Part shown: piece after piece, positions 54,536 through 63,067 of the stretch
Layout of the letters: every line of letters starts with the position of its first letter
How positions within the stretch are numbered: position 1 is the stretch's first letter
Assembly: GCA_964605705.1 (NCBI GenBank)
Contig: CAZSDW010000014.1
Span: 1-64,000 of the forward strand
DNA length: 64,000 nucleotides
Direction of reading: 5' to 3'
Source of the DNA: CAZSDW01 sp964605705
GTDB lineage: Bacteria; Fidelibacterota; UBA2242
Program-made: the position numbers and the translations under genes
Notes under the pieces: generated by a model
Database searches by the model: none
Seen by the model: only the letters and a program-made list of their open reading frames with translations
What the model was told of the DNA's origin: nothing

Positions 54536-56242
54536 ATGAATTTTAAAAGATCGTTTTTCCATTTTTCTTACATTTTTCTGTTTTTAATTACACAAAGTCT
54601 TCTTTTTGCCCAATGGCCAAAGACTGTCCAGGAAGAATTATTTATAGGATATGGTGTTTACCCTAAAGCCGTAAGCGATGGAAACGGCGGTGTATTCATT
54701 GCTGCTACGTACAACTCATACTATTCCTCAGTGCGCATCCAAAGAGTTAATAGAAACGGTAATATTATTTGGCTAAATCAACTAATTTTAACCGGAAGTA
54801 AACACCAGCAAACTCTTGTTAATGCTGATATAGTCTCAGATGGAAACGGCGGTATGTATTTAGTATACTATGATACGCATTTTATTGAATATCCTTATAT
54901 TATAAATATTTATCTAAGAGTCCAGCATATTGACAGTACCGGAAACCAATTATGGAGTAACAATGGTGTTACTCTAGTGACTCCTGCAGATACGACCCAA
55001 CAATCCAAGTGTACGGGAGGTGAGACTGTTAGTGATGGCGAGAATGGGATCATTGTATCTTGGCTGGATTATAGAAATACCAGTGCAAGATCAGATTATG
55101 GTGATAACTATATTCAGCGAATTGACATTAATGGAAATTGTCTCTGGGACAGTGGCGGAGTAAGAATCTCAACTCGATCTGGATGTGCGGATGCTCCGCA
55201 TGTTGTCACGGATGGTAGCTCTGGCGCAATTATTAATTATTACGAAAGTCGATCCATTTATTTCCAGAGAGTGGATCAGAACGGTAATAAATTATGGGGA
55301 GAAAGAGGCATTCAGGAACCAGATTCAATGGGGGTGCTCGATATTATTCCTGATGGGGAAAGTGGTATATTTCTAATATGTAGAAAAACCAAATTATATC
55401 CTAAATTGGAATATTGGTGTCAGCGCCTCGATTCAAACGGTGTTTACCTGTACGAAGATGATGGAATTTATATTGGCGAAGGTGAATATTTCGAATCTGG
55501 TATTGATAAACCAGTTTTAAATCCCGATCAGAGTATCTCCTTTACATGGTATTTTAAAGAAAAGGAATATTTCCAAAAAATCACCAAAGAAGGTTTGAAA
55601 ATCTTTACAGGAAGCGGTATTTCTGTAACCAATCTGGATAGTGCGTATGCCTACGCGCCGGTTTTAGGAATAAATGGAGATAATTACTGTTTTATCACAA
55701 AGCAAGTGAGCAGATTGAACTATGAAGGGCGCCTTTTTATCCAGCAAATAGATCAAGATGGCACACTGCTATTCGGAGATGAAGGTATCTGTATATCTGA
55801 TACTCGGGGTAGAGATTTGGCTTTGGGAATATATGATGTAGTACCCGATGCCAATGATGGATTTATTCTTATCTTTATGAGTGATCCTGGCTATCTATTT
55901 GCGAAGCAGGTCAGCGGCGATGGAATTCTGGGACATGTCAATACAGGTATTGATACCGAACCGACAAAATTATTGCCTTCCGCAATTCAATTATATCAGA
56001 ATTATCCAAATCCCTTCAACGCACCCACAACGATTTGTTTTGATATTACAAATCCTGGGTATGTCATCCTTGCAATTTACGATATCCTTGGAAGGGAAAT
56101 AGAGACACTCATCATCGAATTCAAACCGGCTGGAAAATATGAGTACAAATGGAGACCAGAGGATTTATCAAGCGGTATCTATTTGTACAGTTTGAGAGTA
56201 GGTGAATTTTCAGAAGTCAAGAAAATGATTTTACTTCGCTGA
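54536..56242 (+). CDS. Exported repeat protein with type IX sorting domain
   Basis: A 568-residue secreted protein with a signal peptide (about residues 1-25, ending LLFA). It has blade-like repeats with VSDGNGG / VSDGENG / VTDGSSG / IPDGESG followed by aromatic strands and QRVD.NGN..W segments, suggestive of a beta-propeller. The C-terminus has NYPNPFNAPTTICFDI and ends KKMILLR, a type IX sorting domain. No catalytic motif is recognised. The leader upstream is unusually structured, and a palindromic repeat follows 11 nt after the stop. Confidence 0.82.
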   Translation: MNFKRSFFHFSYIFLFLITQSLLFAQWPKTVQEELFIGYGVYPKAVSDGNGGVFIAATYNSYYSSVRIQRVNRNGNIIWLNQLILTGSKHQQTLVNADIVSDGNGGMYLVYYDTHFIEYPYIINIYLRVQHIDSTGNQLWSNNGVTLVTPADTTQQSKCTGGETVSDGENGIIVSWLDYRNTSARSDYGDNYIQRIDINGNCLWDSGGVRISTRSGCADAPHVVTDGSSGAIINYYESRSIYFQRVDQNGNKLWGERGIQEPDSMGVLDIIPDGESGIFLICRKTKLYPKLEYWCQRLDSNGVYLYEDDGIYIGEGEYFESGIDKPVLNPDQSISFTWYFKEKEYFQKITKEGLKIFTGSGISVTNLDSAYAYAPVLGINGDNYCFITKQVSRLNYEGRLFIQQIDQDGTLLFGDEGICISDTRGRDLALGIYDVVPDANDGFILIFMSDPGYLFAKQVSGDGILGHVNTGIDTEPTKLLPSAIQLYQNYPNPFNAPTTICFDITNPGYVILAIYDILGREIETLIIEFKPAGKYEYKWRPEDLSSGIYLYSLRVGEFSEVKKMILLR

Positions 56243-56253
56243 AGAAAATATAA

Positions 56254-56286
56254 AACCTCCCGAAGGTTGTTGACCTTCGGGAGGTT
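56254..56286. repeat. Palindromic intergenic repeat, copy 2 (with compensated change)
   Basis: AACCTCCCGAAGGT (56254-56267), loop TGTTG, ACCTTCGGGAGGTT (56273-56286), a perfect 14-bp stem. Relative to copy 1, a T-to-C change in the left arm is matched by A-to-G in the right arm. It lies between convergent genes and may serve as a bidirectional terminator. Confidence 0.82.
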
Positions 56287-56297
56287 ATGTTTGATAA

Positions 56298-56945
56298 TCA
56301 GTTCAATTCAGCCGCATATTCGGTGTCGGTATAATCTGTTTTGACTTTATCAAAGCATATGCTGGATTTTTCACTATCGCCGTTCTTATCATAAGCCTTT
56401 CCTAAGTAATACAGAATCTCTGCCTGGGTTTCGTGATCGAAATTATCGGGCGCCTGATTCATCATTTGTTCCAGTTTTTCGTAATCCTCGACAGCCGTTC
56501 CCGATCTTCCGAATAAGGTCGGAATCGCCAGGCAGGTTTGTCCGCGGATAGCACGGCTTTCCACATTGCTTTCGTCCAGTGCGATGCCCTTGTCCATTTC
56601 TCTCAAGCCCGCGATGACGTAGTAACTCTTGAAGGGTTTGAAACCAACGTAGCGTGACTTGGACAGATAGGCGCTGCCGTACCAGCAGAGAGCGCTGCCG
56701 CAAGAAGGGTCCAATTTCGTAGCATTTTTCAACAGGTCGATCGATTCATTCAACAACGCCTTATCGCCTTTCATGGACAATTGGTATTTCAGTTTCCCGA
56801 GACTCAGGTTCAGCTGGGCATTATCGGGATTCTGCGCCAACTGCTGTTCCAGTTGTTGAATCTGCGTTTCGACGGCAGGATTCTGGGCGTTGAGCATTGT
56901 TACACTTAGCAGCATGAGGACAATGGCGACACTTAGTTTTTTCAT
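56298..56945 (-). CDS. Exported TPR-repeat protein
   Basis: A 215-residue protein with a signal peptide (MKKLSVAIVLMLLSVTMLNA) and TPR-like helical repeats (ALCWYGSAYLSKSRYVG, AEILYYLGKAYDKNGDSEKSSICFDKV split over two units). AAGGAG precedes the ATG, so the start is firm. It follows the iron-sulfur membrane protein gene on the same strand. Binding partner unknown. Confidence 0.8.
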   Translation of the reverse strand: MKKLSVAIVLMLLSVTMLNAQNPAVETQIQQLEQQLAQNPDNAQLNLSLGKLKYQLSMKGDKALLNESIDLLKNATKLDPSCGSALCWYGSAYLSKSRYVGFKPFKSYYVIAGLREMDKGIALDESNVESRAIRGQTCLAIPTLFGRSGTAVEDYEKLEQMMNQAPDNFDHETQAEILYYLGKAYDKNGDSEKSSICFDKVKTDYTDTEYAAELN

Positions 56946-57129
56946 TTTTAATCTCCTTTTGGTTTGTTTCGGTATTGTTCATTGATTGCAATGTCGATGA
57001 CGCAGCGATTTTTGTCATGATCGGTCCGTTATAATTCATGAAGAACAGCGGAATGAGAAGGATCAGCAGCAGGATATAAAAGTAGATGGATATTCTAAGC
57101 CCGATGTTGAATAGTTTTTTGATAGACAT
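56821..57129 (-). CDS. Possible small membrane protein overlapping the TPR gene
   Basis: 102 residues with AAAGGA before the ATG and a single TM segment (YFYILLLILLIPLFFM). The first ~60 residues lie in otherwise empty sequence, 17 nt after the stop of the iron-sulfur gene. The last ~42 residues run out of frame through the TPR gene start. Either a real overlapping gene or a small protein whose stop has been lost by an indel. Family unknown. Confidence 0.4.
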   Translation of the reverse strand: MSIKKLFNIGLRISIYFYILLLILLIPLFFMNYNGPIMTKIAASSTLQSMNNTETNQKEIKNEKTKCRHCPHAAKCNNAQRPESCRRNADSTTGTAVGAESR

Positions 57130-57146
57130 ATTGATAATCCTTTTTA

Positions 57147-58337
57147 TTAATGAATCAGTAATGAGCCGGTTGTGATGAAATGATAAATACGGAACAGTGC
57201 GATAGATACGGATCCGCCGGACAGAATTCCGCCGAAGAGAATTCCCATAAAACTGAATAGCGTTGATGGCGCAATCAATTCTTTCAGAATGGTAACGACT
57301 TTTGAATTGGAATTCTTGGCGAAAATTGGTTTTCCCAACAGCTGAAAATCAATCGCATACGTCGGGCATTTTTCGATACATTTGCCGCATTTGGCGCAGG
57401 TCATAGCGACGTAGCCTTTTTCCAGGGATTCCCGGTTGATCGCCATAAATGGGCAAACCTCGATACATTTACTGCAATTGAGGCATTTTTCTTTATCAAT
57501 TTTAATCTGGAAGGGATTGAACTTGCCCAGCAATGACTGAAATGCACCCAACGGGCAGAAGAAGGCGCAGTGGGTTCGTTTTTTCGTCAGAACCGGCAAT
57601 ATAAACAGCAATGCCATGCCCAGGGTAATGAAAATAATTGCCTGGAGATAGGTTTTGAAATCGGTGATTTCCACATATTCTGTAACCAGTTTCAACGGGC
57701 AGAGCCATTGACAGTAAACCGGGCTCATAGCGAGAAATGACCAGATGATAATGACGGTCAGAATAACAAAGGGCACATAGCGGAGCCAGTGTTTGATTCT
57801 CCTGGTAGGGATGATTTTCCGCTTACCGATGCTGGAAAAACCTTCATCAATGCCGCCGTAGAAGCAGCCCCAGCTGCACCAGCCGTGCCCCAGGGTAATC
57901 AGCGAGACCAGCCACAGGAGAAATATCTGGTAAAATCCGCCATATGTGCCGCCAATTAATTTCGCCGGAAAAATGATCGTGTTTCGAAAAAGCGCCGGCA
58001 GGATCAGCATCGGAATGGCGACCGGGCAGAGCGGTGTTTCATTATTTTCAATCACTTCACGGGTCAATGCCATGGTGCCGCGGGTTTCCAGCAAGTGAGT
58101 GATGAATGTCAGAATAAAGGCGAATGCAAAAATCGTGAAGAAAATGGACCGATATTTAGAAATCTTACCGGTTCGCAGAATCATAAATAGAATAAATGTC
58201 AGAAATAGAGTCCAGATTATTCGAAAGATAAAAATCTCAAGATGTTCCACGTTTTGCGGATTACCGATGATGAATGTGCTTAACAGGAAAAACATGAGCA
58301 GGGAAACGATGGTTGATGTGAACAATGATTTTTTCAA
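57147..58337 (-). CDS. Polytopic 4Fe-4S membrane protein (NapH/CcoG/NosR-like)
   Basis: A 396-residue inner-membrane iron-sulfur protein with about six TM segments. The paired CxxxCP motifs GWCSWGC and CQWLCPLKL, and CAFFCPLGA, are those of NapH/NosR/RdxA-type electron carriers. Two [4Fe-4S] sites follow: CLNCSKCIEVCP and CAKCGKCIEKCP. It likely passes electrons from the quinone pool to an unidentified reductase. The terminal reductase is not in the window. It is separated from the LytTR gene upstream by 243 nt containing a palindromic repeat. Confidence 0.87.
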   Translation of the reverse strand: MKKSLFTSTIVSLLMFFLLSTFIIGNPQNVEHLEIFIFRIIWTLFLTFILFMILRTGKISKYRSIFFTIFAFAFILTFITHLLETRGTMALTREVIENNETPLCPVAIPMLILPALFRNTIIFPAKLIGGTYGGFYQIFLLWLVSLITLGHGWCSWGCFYGGIDEGFSSIGKRKIIPTRRIKHWLRYVPFVILTVIIIWSFLAMSPVYCQWLCPLKLVTEYVEITDFKTYLQAIIFITLGMALLFILPVLTKKRTHCAFFCPLGAFQSLLGKFNPFQIKIDKEKCLNCSKCIEVCPFMAINRESLEKGYVAMTCAKCGKCIEKCPTYAIDFQLLGKPIFAKNSNSKVVTILKELIAPSTLFSFMGILFGGILSGGSVSIALFRIYHFITTGSLLIH

Positions 58338-58532
58338 TTTTTGCTCTCTTTTCGGTTTCGTATTTCAAATCTCACAGGAATGTTAATCAGGCTGAAAACC
58401 GATTAAAAGTGTAATGGTACCAATGGCAAAATTATGTGATGAATGGCAGTCCGGCGTGGGACGAATTGCAGGATTATGGGATGAAGTGCAAGGTAATGCG
58501 GTTCCGGAGCAAGAAATCCGGAACAAGGTAAA

Positions 58533-58562
58533 ACTTCCGAAGGTTCAAAACCTTCGGAAGGT
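58533..58562. repeat. Palindromic intergenic repeat, copy 3
   Basis: ACTTCCGAAGGTT (58533-58545), loop CAA, AACCTTCGGAAGGT (58549-58562). The inner 13 positions pair almost fully; one arm has lost a C. It lies between the LytTR gene and the iron-sulfur gene, both on the minus strand, just after the LytTR stop. Confidence 0.78.
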
Positions 58563-58580
58563 CTATCTCAATAATTGATG

Positions 58581-59450
58581 TCAGCGCTTGATAAATCTGC
58601 TGCGGAAGAGTTTTGTATATGTTCTGGAAACGGGAACAACACAGTCCGTATTTTCCAGATGAAGCGTATAGCCGAGCGAATCACCACTGATTGATTTAAC
58701 CTGATTGATGTTTACGATATATGATCTGTGGCAGCGTTGCAGATGATCGAAATTTCCGATTGACGATTCCAATTCTTTGAGAGTCGCGCGGATGAGTTTT
58801 ATCTGGAGACTGTCATTAAAAAAATAGAAAAATTCCAGGTAATTCCGCCGGGATTGGATATATAGAACTTGGTTGGATTCTACCTCGATATAGTCGCCTT
58901 CGGAGTGCCCGGTGAATTTCAGGATTTGAGCGCTGACCGGTTTTGATAGTGCGCCGCCTTCGGAAATTACCGAATTGATCGTGGCGGCGTCTTTCAAATT
59001 TTGTTTCAGGATTTGGTTGTACTTGATCAGAATCAGCAGGAAAACCGGAAATGTAGCCACGATTAATGTGTAAAATATAAACACGATAATCGAAACAAGA
59101 TCAATTCTGATAAATCCGCAGACCGACAAGTAAACAGTATTGATTATGGCGATAATAAGGATGTTATAAAGAATGAATAGAATTTCCTTGTACACCTTCC
59201 ATTGTTCTTCAGAAAAAATATCAGGAAACATTACCGGCAATAATCTTGTATTGGCGATGACAATGCAGAAGGTAATAAAACCGAATCCGAATTCGATAAG
59301 ATATCTCCTGCCTGGCGGAATCGAATGCAGCCCGAAAGGATGAAAAATCGCCAGGATCAGAAAGATCATTCCGCCCATCAAAATGCCGCTGTGGCGAAAT
59401 TGATTGAAGGGAAACGGTTTTCTGAGAACTATGAAAATGTTGTTAATCAT
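58581..59450 (-). CDS. Membrane-anchored LytTR-family transcriptional regulator
   Basis: A 289-residue protein with four N-terminal TM segments (GGMIFLILAIFHPFG, FGFITFCIVIANTR, ILFILYNILIIAIINTVYL, VFIFYTLIVATFPVFLLI; each shortened here) and a C-terminal LytTR DNA-binding domain (about residues 185-289). LytTR hallmarks are VLYIQSRRNYLEFFY, FDHLQRCHRSYIVN and VPVSRTYTKLF. There is no receiver domain, so it is a one-component membrane regulator, as is common in Bacteroidota. Targets are unknown; the divergent spacing and repeats around it offer no operator I can name. Confidence 0.88.
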   Translation of the reverse strand: MINNIFIVLRKPFPFNQFRHSGILMGGMIFLILAIFHPFGLHSIPPGRRYLIEFGFGFITFCIVIANTRLLPVMFPDIFSEEQWKVYKEILFILYNILIIAIINTVYLSVCGFIRIDLVSIIVFIFYTLIVATFPVFLLILIKYNQILKQNLKDAATINSVISEGGALSKPVSAQILKFTGHSEGDYIEVESNQVLYIQSRRNYLEFFYFFNDSLQIKLIRATLKELESSIGNFDHLQRCHRSYIVNINQVKSISGDSLGYTLHLENTDCVVPVSRTYTKLFRSRFIKR

Positions 59451-59530
59451 TAATTAAAATTTAAAGGCAGTGTGTCGGTTCACAAGAAGAAATTGATTTT
59501 ATTGCATTAGAATTCCGAGATTTATTTATC

Positions 59531-59586
59531 AAACCTTCGGAAGGTAAGATTTGTCCCGCCAATGGCGAGAAACCTTCGGAAGGTTT
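59531..59586. repeat. Palindromic intergenic repeat, copy 4 (direct arrangement)
   Basis: AAACCTTCGGAAGGT (59531-59545) and AAACCTTCGGAAGGT (59570-59584) occur here as direct rather than inverted copies, 24 nt apart. The spacer holds CGCCAATGGCG, a small hairpin. Because the unit is nearly self-complementary, a stem can still form. It lies just after the YbjQ gene stop. Confidence 0.78.
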
Positions 59587-59591
59587 ATCAT

Positions 59592-59903
59592 TTAACCAAA
59601 TTTTACCGCAGTTCCATAGACCAGAATTTCCGCAGCGCCCTGCTTGACTGCACTGGAAGCATAACGGATATTGATAACCGCGTCGGCGCCCAGGGTTTCG
59701 GCTTCCTCCACCATCCGTTTCGTCGCATTGGCGCGGGCTTCATTAATCATTTCAGAATAGGCAACCAGTTCGCCCCCCACAAGACCTTTCAGAAATGCCA
59801 TGATGTCTTTACCGACATGCTTGGACTGAATAAAAGAACCCTTGACGATCCCCAGCGTTTCCAGTTTATTACCGGAAATAAAATCAGTATTTACTAAGAT
59901 CAT
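59592..59903 (-). CDS. YbjQ/UPF0145-family protein
   Basis: A 103-residue cytoplasmic protein of the YbjQ family, a conserved pentameric fold without assigned function. ATG 59903 (MILVNTDFISGNKLET) is chosen because GAGG lies 6 nt upstream. In-frame ATGs at 59909 and 59951 exist but sit on or before that site. The conserved segment ARANATKRMVEEAETLGADAVINIRY (shortened: A..MVEEA..LGADAVI) is present. The start overlaps the previous small membrane-protein gene by 20 nt. Confidence 0.9.
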   Translation of the reverse strand: MILVNTDFISGNKLETLGIVKGSFIQSKHVGKDIMAFLKGLVGGELVAYSEMINEARANATKRMVEEAETLGADAVINIRYASSAVKQGAAEILVYGTAVKFG

Positions 59904-60114
59904 TTTCATCCTCGCTTTTGATTTCTTTGACACGTTGTATAAATACGGCAATCAGTGCTGCTACCAGTGCAATTACAATGATAAGAATCAGAATGTTGAG
60001 AACTACCGGCAGGTTCATCTGTTTGATAATAAAGAGATACAGGAAGGCGTATCCAATGACGATAATGGATGCCAGAATGACTATAATAAGCGGAGCAATA
60101 ATTTTCTTAATCAT
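59884..60114 (-). CDS. Small two-TM membrane protein
   Basis: 76 residues with two strong TM helices (IIVILASIIVIGYAFLYLF and ILILIIVIALVAALIAVF) and a short charged cytoplasmic tail ending DENDLSKY. Its gene overlaps the ybjQ-like start by 20 nt, so the two are probably co-translated and may work together. Family not recognised; similar small proteins accompany YbjQ in some genomes as far as I recall. Confidence 0.7.
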   Translation of the reverse strand: MIKKIIAPLIIVILASIIVIGYAFLYLFIIKQMNLPVVLNILILIIVIALVAALIAVFIQRVKEIKSEDENDLSKY

Positions 60115-60158
60115 GCTGTAATATTAATCAAGTTTCGGAAAAATGTCAGGGATAAATT

Positions 60159-60950
60159 TTATACCAGGTTAAGCTGCAAAACAGTCACGGCTTCCCCGCT
60201 CAACAGGACCCTGTCTCCGGCAAGTTCGACCTGTATTACGCCACCGCGGCTCGATGCCTGATAGGCAGTCATCTTTGATCTTTTCAATTTCTTACCCCAA
60301 TAGGGACCGAGAGTGCAATGCGCAGAACCGGTGACGGGATCTTCATTAATGCCGACCCTGGGGGCGAAAAATCGCGATACGAAATCAAAGTTGGAATTTG
60401 CGGCTCGACTGGTGACGATAATACCCCGCGCGTCGATATTTTTCATCAAGGTGAAATCCGGCTGAAGTGTTTTGATTTTTTTATCGGAATCGACTTCAAC
60501 CAACAGATCGAAGTCATTTTTTGCGATAGCGATAACAGGAATATTTTCAAGGACATCACCCAGAAGCTCCGGCACGTCACAGGGAAATGCCGGAGTTGCC
60601 GGGAAATTCATTTCCAGGAATTTGCCTTTGAAGATCACTGTCAACAGACCACTCCGGGTAAAAAATCGGGCGGTCTCATGGGATTTCAAAATTCCTGTTT
60701 CAAATAAAATGTGAGCCGTTGCCAGGGTGGCATGCCCGCAGAGTTCGACTTCAGTCGTTGGAGTAAACCAGCGCAGCTGAAAGCCATTATCCTCTGGATA
60801 GACGAACGCCGTTTCGGACAGGTTCATTTCCATGGCGATATTCTGCATCCAGTTTTCCGGAGCCGCCTTGTCAAGAATGCAGACACCCGCGGGATTGCCC
60901 TTAAAGGATTCCCTTGTAAAGGAATCCACCTGATAAAGTTGAATATTCAA
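60159..60950 (-). CDS. PhzF-family isomerase/epimerase-fold protein
   Basis: A 263-residue protein of the PhzF family (diaminopimelate epimerase-like fold). Segments YQVDSFTRESFKGNPAGVCIL, MNLSETAFV (with the conserved Glu) and LCGHATLATAHILFE are diagnostic, and GSAHCTLGPYWGKKL is the second lobe signature. Members outside phenazine clusters have no assigned substrate; no phenazine genes are nearby. Probably co-oriented with, but separate from, the ybjQ pair. Confidence 0.9.
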   Translation of the reverse strand: MNIQLYQVDSFTRESFKGNPAGVCILDKAAPENWMQNIAMEMNLSETAFVYPEDNGFQLRWFTPTTEVELCGHATLATAHILFETGILKSHETARFFTRSGLLTVIFKGKFLEMNFPATPAFPCDVPELLGDVLENIPVIAIAKNDFDLLVEVDSDKKIKTLQPDFTLMKNIDARGIIVTSRAANSNFDFVSRFFAPRVGINEDPVTGSAHCTLGPYWGKKLKRSKMTAYQASSRGGVIQVELAGDRVLLSGEAVTVLQLNLV

Positions 60951-60996
60951 AGAAAAATTATATTCTTCGAAATATTTTGTGGATTGATCAAATGCA

Positions 60997-62601
60997 CTAC
61001 TTTACCAGAATCATTTTTCTGACCCGGTTGAAATCCCCGGCGATAAACTGATAGAAATAAATGCCGGATGGTATATCGCCTGCATCGAGATTCAATGTAT
61101 AATCCCCGGCTGGTTGCTGTTCATTAACTAATGTCTTGATCTCATGCCCCATCAGATCCAGCAGCGTCAGTTCGACCAGACCAGGTTGTGGAATGGTGTA
61201 ATGAATCCTTGTTGAAGCATTAAAGGGATTGGGATAATTTTGGGATAGCCGGTACGTTTCCGGCTGCCCGAACTGTAATTCCTTAACGGAGTTCAATTTT
61301 CCCGAATACAGCACCAGATGATCCAGGATGATGGTTCCCAGGGCGACATCACCCTCACTGGCGCTGATGGAAAATTCCATCTGAAAACCCTTTATCATGT
61401 CCAAATCCAGTTGATCGTTGCCTTCGATCCCATACCAGCCGAGTCGTTCGAATCCGTTTCCATTGGGATCATTTCTGACATCCGCAAGCGGCAGGGCGAC
61501 TTTCGTCCAGCCGGGATTATCATCCAGAATATAGTGAAAAGAATACCAGTATTCGGTTTGACCGACGTCGTAAGTTTTGTTCCCATCGGGCGAATCGCTG
61601 ACGTCGCAGAGATTAAAGCGCAGATGGACAGCGTCGGGTATATTGGATTTGTTCTCATTATAATACCAAAACGCCAGTGTATCATATAAGGAAAAATCAT
61701 ACACGCCGAGCGAGTCGGGATGGAGATGCAGCAAATAAGCGCCGCCGCCCCAATCCTGATCATGGGTGACGCCCCAGTCAACACGCATAGCAGCGGTTCC
61801 ATATATGAACGGATCAGTGACGTAGCTGACAACTGCCTGAGTTTCATAATTGATATGGGTATCCACCTGGTCGCCCCAGTAGGGATTCTGGTCAAAACTG
61901 TTAAAAACCATAGTATCACCGCCGGCTGATGTGAGTATTAAGTTATCCAGAATAATGGTACCCAATGCCACATCACCTTCACTGGCGCTGATGGAAAATT
62001 CCATCTGAAAACCCTTTATCATGTCCAAATCCAGTTGATCGTTGCCTTCGATCCCATACCAGCCGAGTCGTTCGAATCCGTTTCCATTGGGATCATTTCT
62101 GACATCCGCAAGCGGCAGGGCGACTTTCGTCCAGCCGGGATTATCATCCAGAATATAGTGAAAAGAATACCAGTATTCGGTTTGACCGACGTCGTAAGTT
62201 TTGTTCCCATCGGGCGAATCGCTGACGTCGCAGAGATTAAAGCGCAGATGGACAGCGTCGGGTATATTGGATTTGTTCTCATTATAATACCAAAACGCCA
62301 GTGTATCATATAAGGAAAAATCATACACGCCGAGCGAGTCGGGATGGAGATGCAGCAGATAAGCACCACCGCCCCAATCCTGATCATGAGTGACGCCCCA
62401 GTCAATCCGCATGGCAGCGGTTCCATATATGAACGGATCAGTGACATAACTGACAATTGCCTGGGTTTCATATTCTGAATACGTGTCCACCTGTCCCCCC
62501 CAATATGGATCGCTGTCAAAGCTGTTGAAAACCCACTGACTGAAGGCAAGGACTGGCGCGAACAGAAGCAAACCTGGAAAATAACTTCTCTTTTTCATCA
62601 T
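60997..62601 (-). CDS. Exported protein with duplicated binding module and type IX sorting domain
   Basis: A 534-residue secreted protein. A signal peptide (about 1-21, ending AFS) is followed by two copies of a ~208-residue module, beginning VFNSFDSDPYWGGQVDTY and VFNSFDQNPYWGDQVDTH, which look like CBM11/galactose-binding-type beta-sandwiches (TLAFWYYNENK, WTKVALPLADV, GDVALGTIILD). The C-terminus is a type IX sorting domain (NYPNPFNASTRIHYTI ... RKMILVK). ATG 62601 and 62598 are both possible after GAGAGGG. A cell-surface carbohydrate-binding role is inferred; no catalytic motif is seen. Confidence 0.83.
   Translation of the reverse strand: MMKKRSYFPGLLLFAPVLAFSQWVFNSFDSDPYWGGQVDTYSEYETQAIVSYVTDPFIYGTAAMRIDWGVTHDQDWGGGAYLLHLHPDSLGVYDFSLYDTLAFWYYNENKSNIPDAVHLRFNLCDVSDSPDGNKTYDVGQTEYWYSFHYILDDNPGWTKVALPLADVRNDPNGNGFERLGWYGIEGNDQLDLDMIKGFQMEFSISASEGDVALGTIILDNLILTSAGGDTMVFNSFDQNPYWGDQVDTHINYETQAVVSYVTDPFIYGTAAMRVDWGVTHDQDWGGGAYLLHLHPDSLGVYDFSLYDTLAFWYYNENKSNIPDAVHLRFNLCDVSDSPDGNKTYDVGQTEYWYSFHYILDDNPGWTKVALPLADVRNDPNGNGFERLGWYGIEGNDQLDLDMIKGFQMEFSISASEGDVALGTIILDHLVLYSGKLNSVKELQFGQPETYRLSQNYPNPFNASTRIHYTIPQPGLVELTLLDLMGHEIKTLVNEQQPAGDYTLNLDAGDIPSGIYFYQFIAGDFNRVRKMILVK
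61340..61910 (-). repeat. Module copy A of the tandem intragenic duplication
   Basis: Second (C-terminal) module of the preceding gene. It matches 61964-62534 at a constant 624-nt offset (208 codons). From about 61355 to 61730 I see no difference between copies; changes appear toward the 5' end of each module. Confidence 0.9.
61964..62534 (-). repeat. Module copy B of the tandem intragenic duplication
   Basis: First (N-terminal) module, partner of 61340-61910. Differences such as GCAGATAAGCACC versus GCAAATAAGCGCC appear only in the portion nearest the signal peptide. Confidence 0.9.
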
Positions 62602-63067
62602 ACCCTCTCTTGATATTTTAATGAGTGCCTTGTTAAAATTTATAGAATTTAATTGTCTTTATCTATAGTTGATTTTGTGTGCCTTTAATTAATACCCGAT
62701 TTGACGATGTTGTTTATCCAGTTCAGCAATGGCAGCTGCCGGATCAGGTGACTTTTCCCGTCATGGTAATTCTTACGCTGCCCATCGGGTTTCATGAAAT
62801 TGATACTGCGGGCGGTACCGGCGGGATCGTTGAACGTTGCCGGTAACCATAGTGTTGAAGCTATTATTTGTGGCAATCGGGGCAATCATTGATTGAAATT
62901 AAAAGGCTTTTTTTCCGTTCACAGGGATAAATATCATTTAAAAAATGAAGATTATTTCCAATCCTTTTTTATATTATGAAGACATCGAATCTTTTTGGAC
63001 AGTGTCGAAGTGACAAAATGAAATCCAAACTATCAAAAACCAATAACCTGTAAATCAAAGGAAGAAA
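62602..63067. other. Intergenic region between cargo gene and M3 peptidase
   Basis: 466 bp between divergent genes. The left part is AT-rich and should hold the minus-strand promoter of the cargo gene. The stretch 62690-62885 is higher in GC and has a minus-strand open frame of 66 codons (ending ...LNWINNIVKSGIN) with no ribosome site and no recognised family; it could be a decayed gene. No terminator or RNA gene is evident. Confidence 0.4.

Noticed and set aside
59531..59586. Direct repeats separated by a spacer, considered as a CRISPR array
   Set aside because: Only two repeat units, 15 bp, near-palindromic, with related inverted copies nearby and no cas genes.
62685..62885. Minus-strand 66-codon open frame, possible gene relic
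   Set aside because: No ribosome site, no recognisable motif and no homologous neighbour; kept only as a note on the intergenic region.
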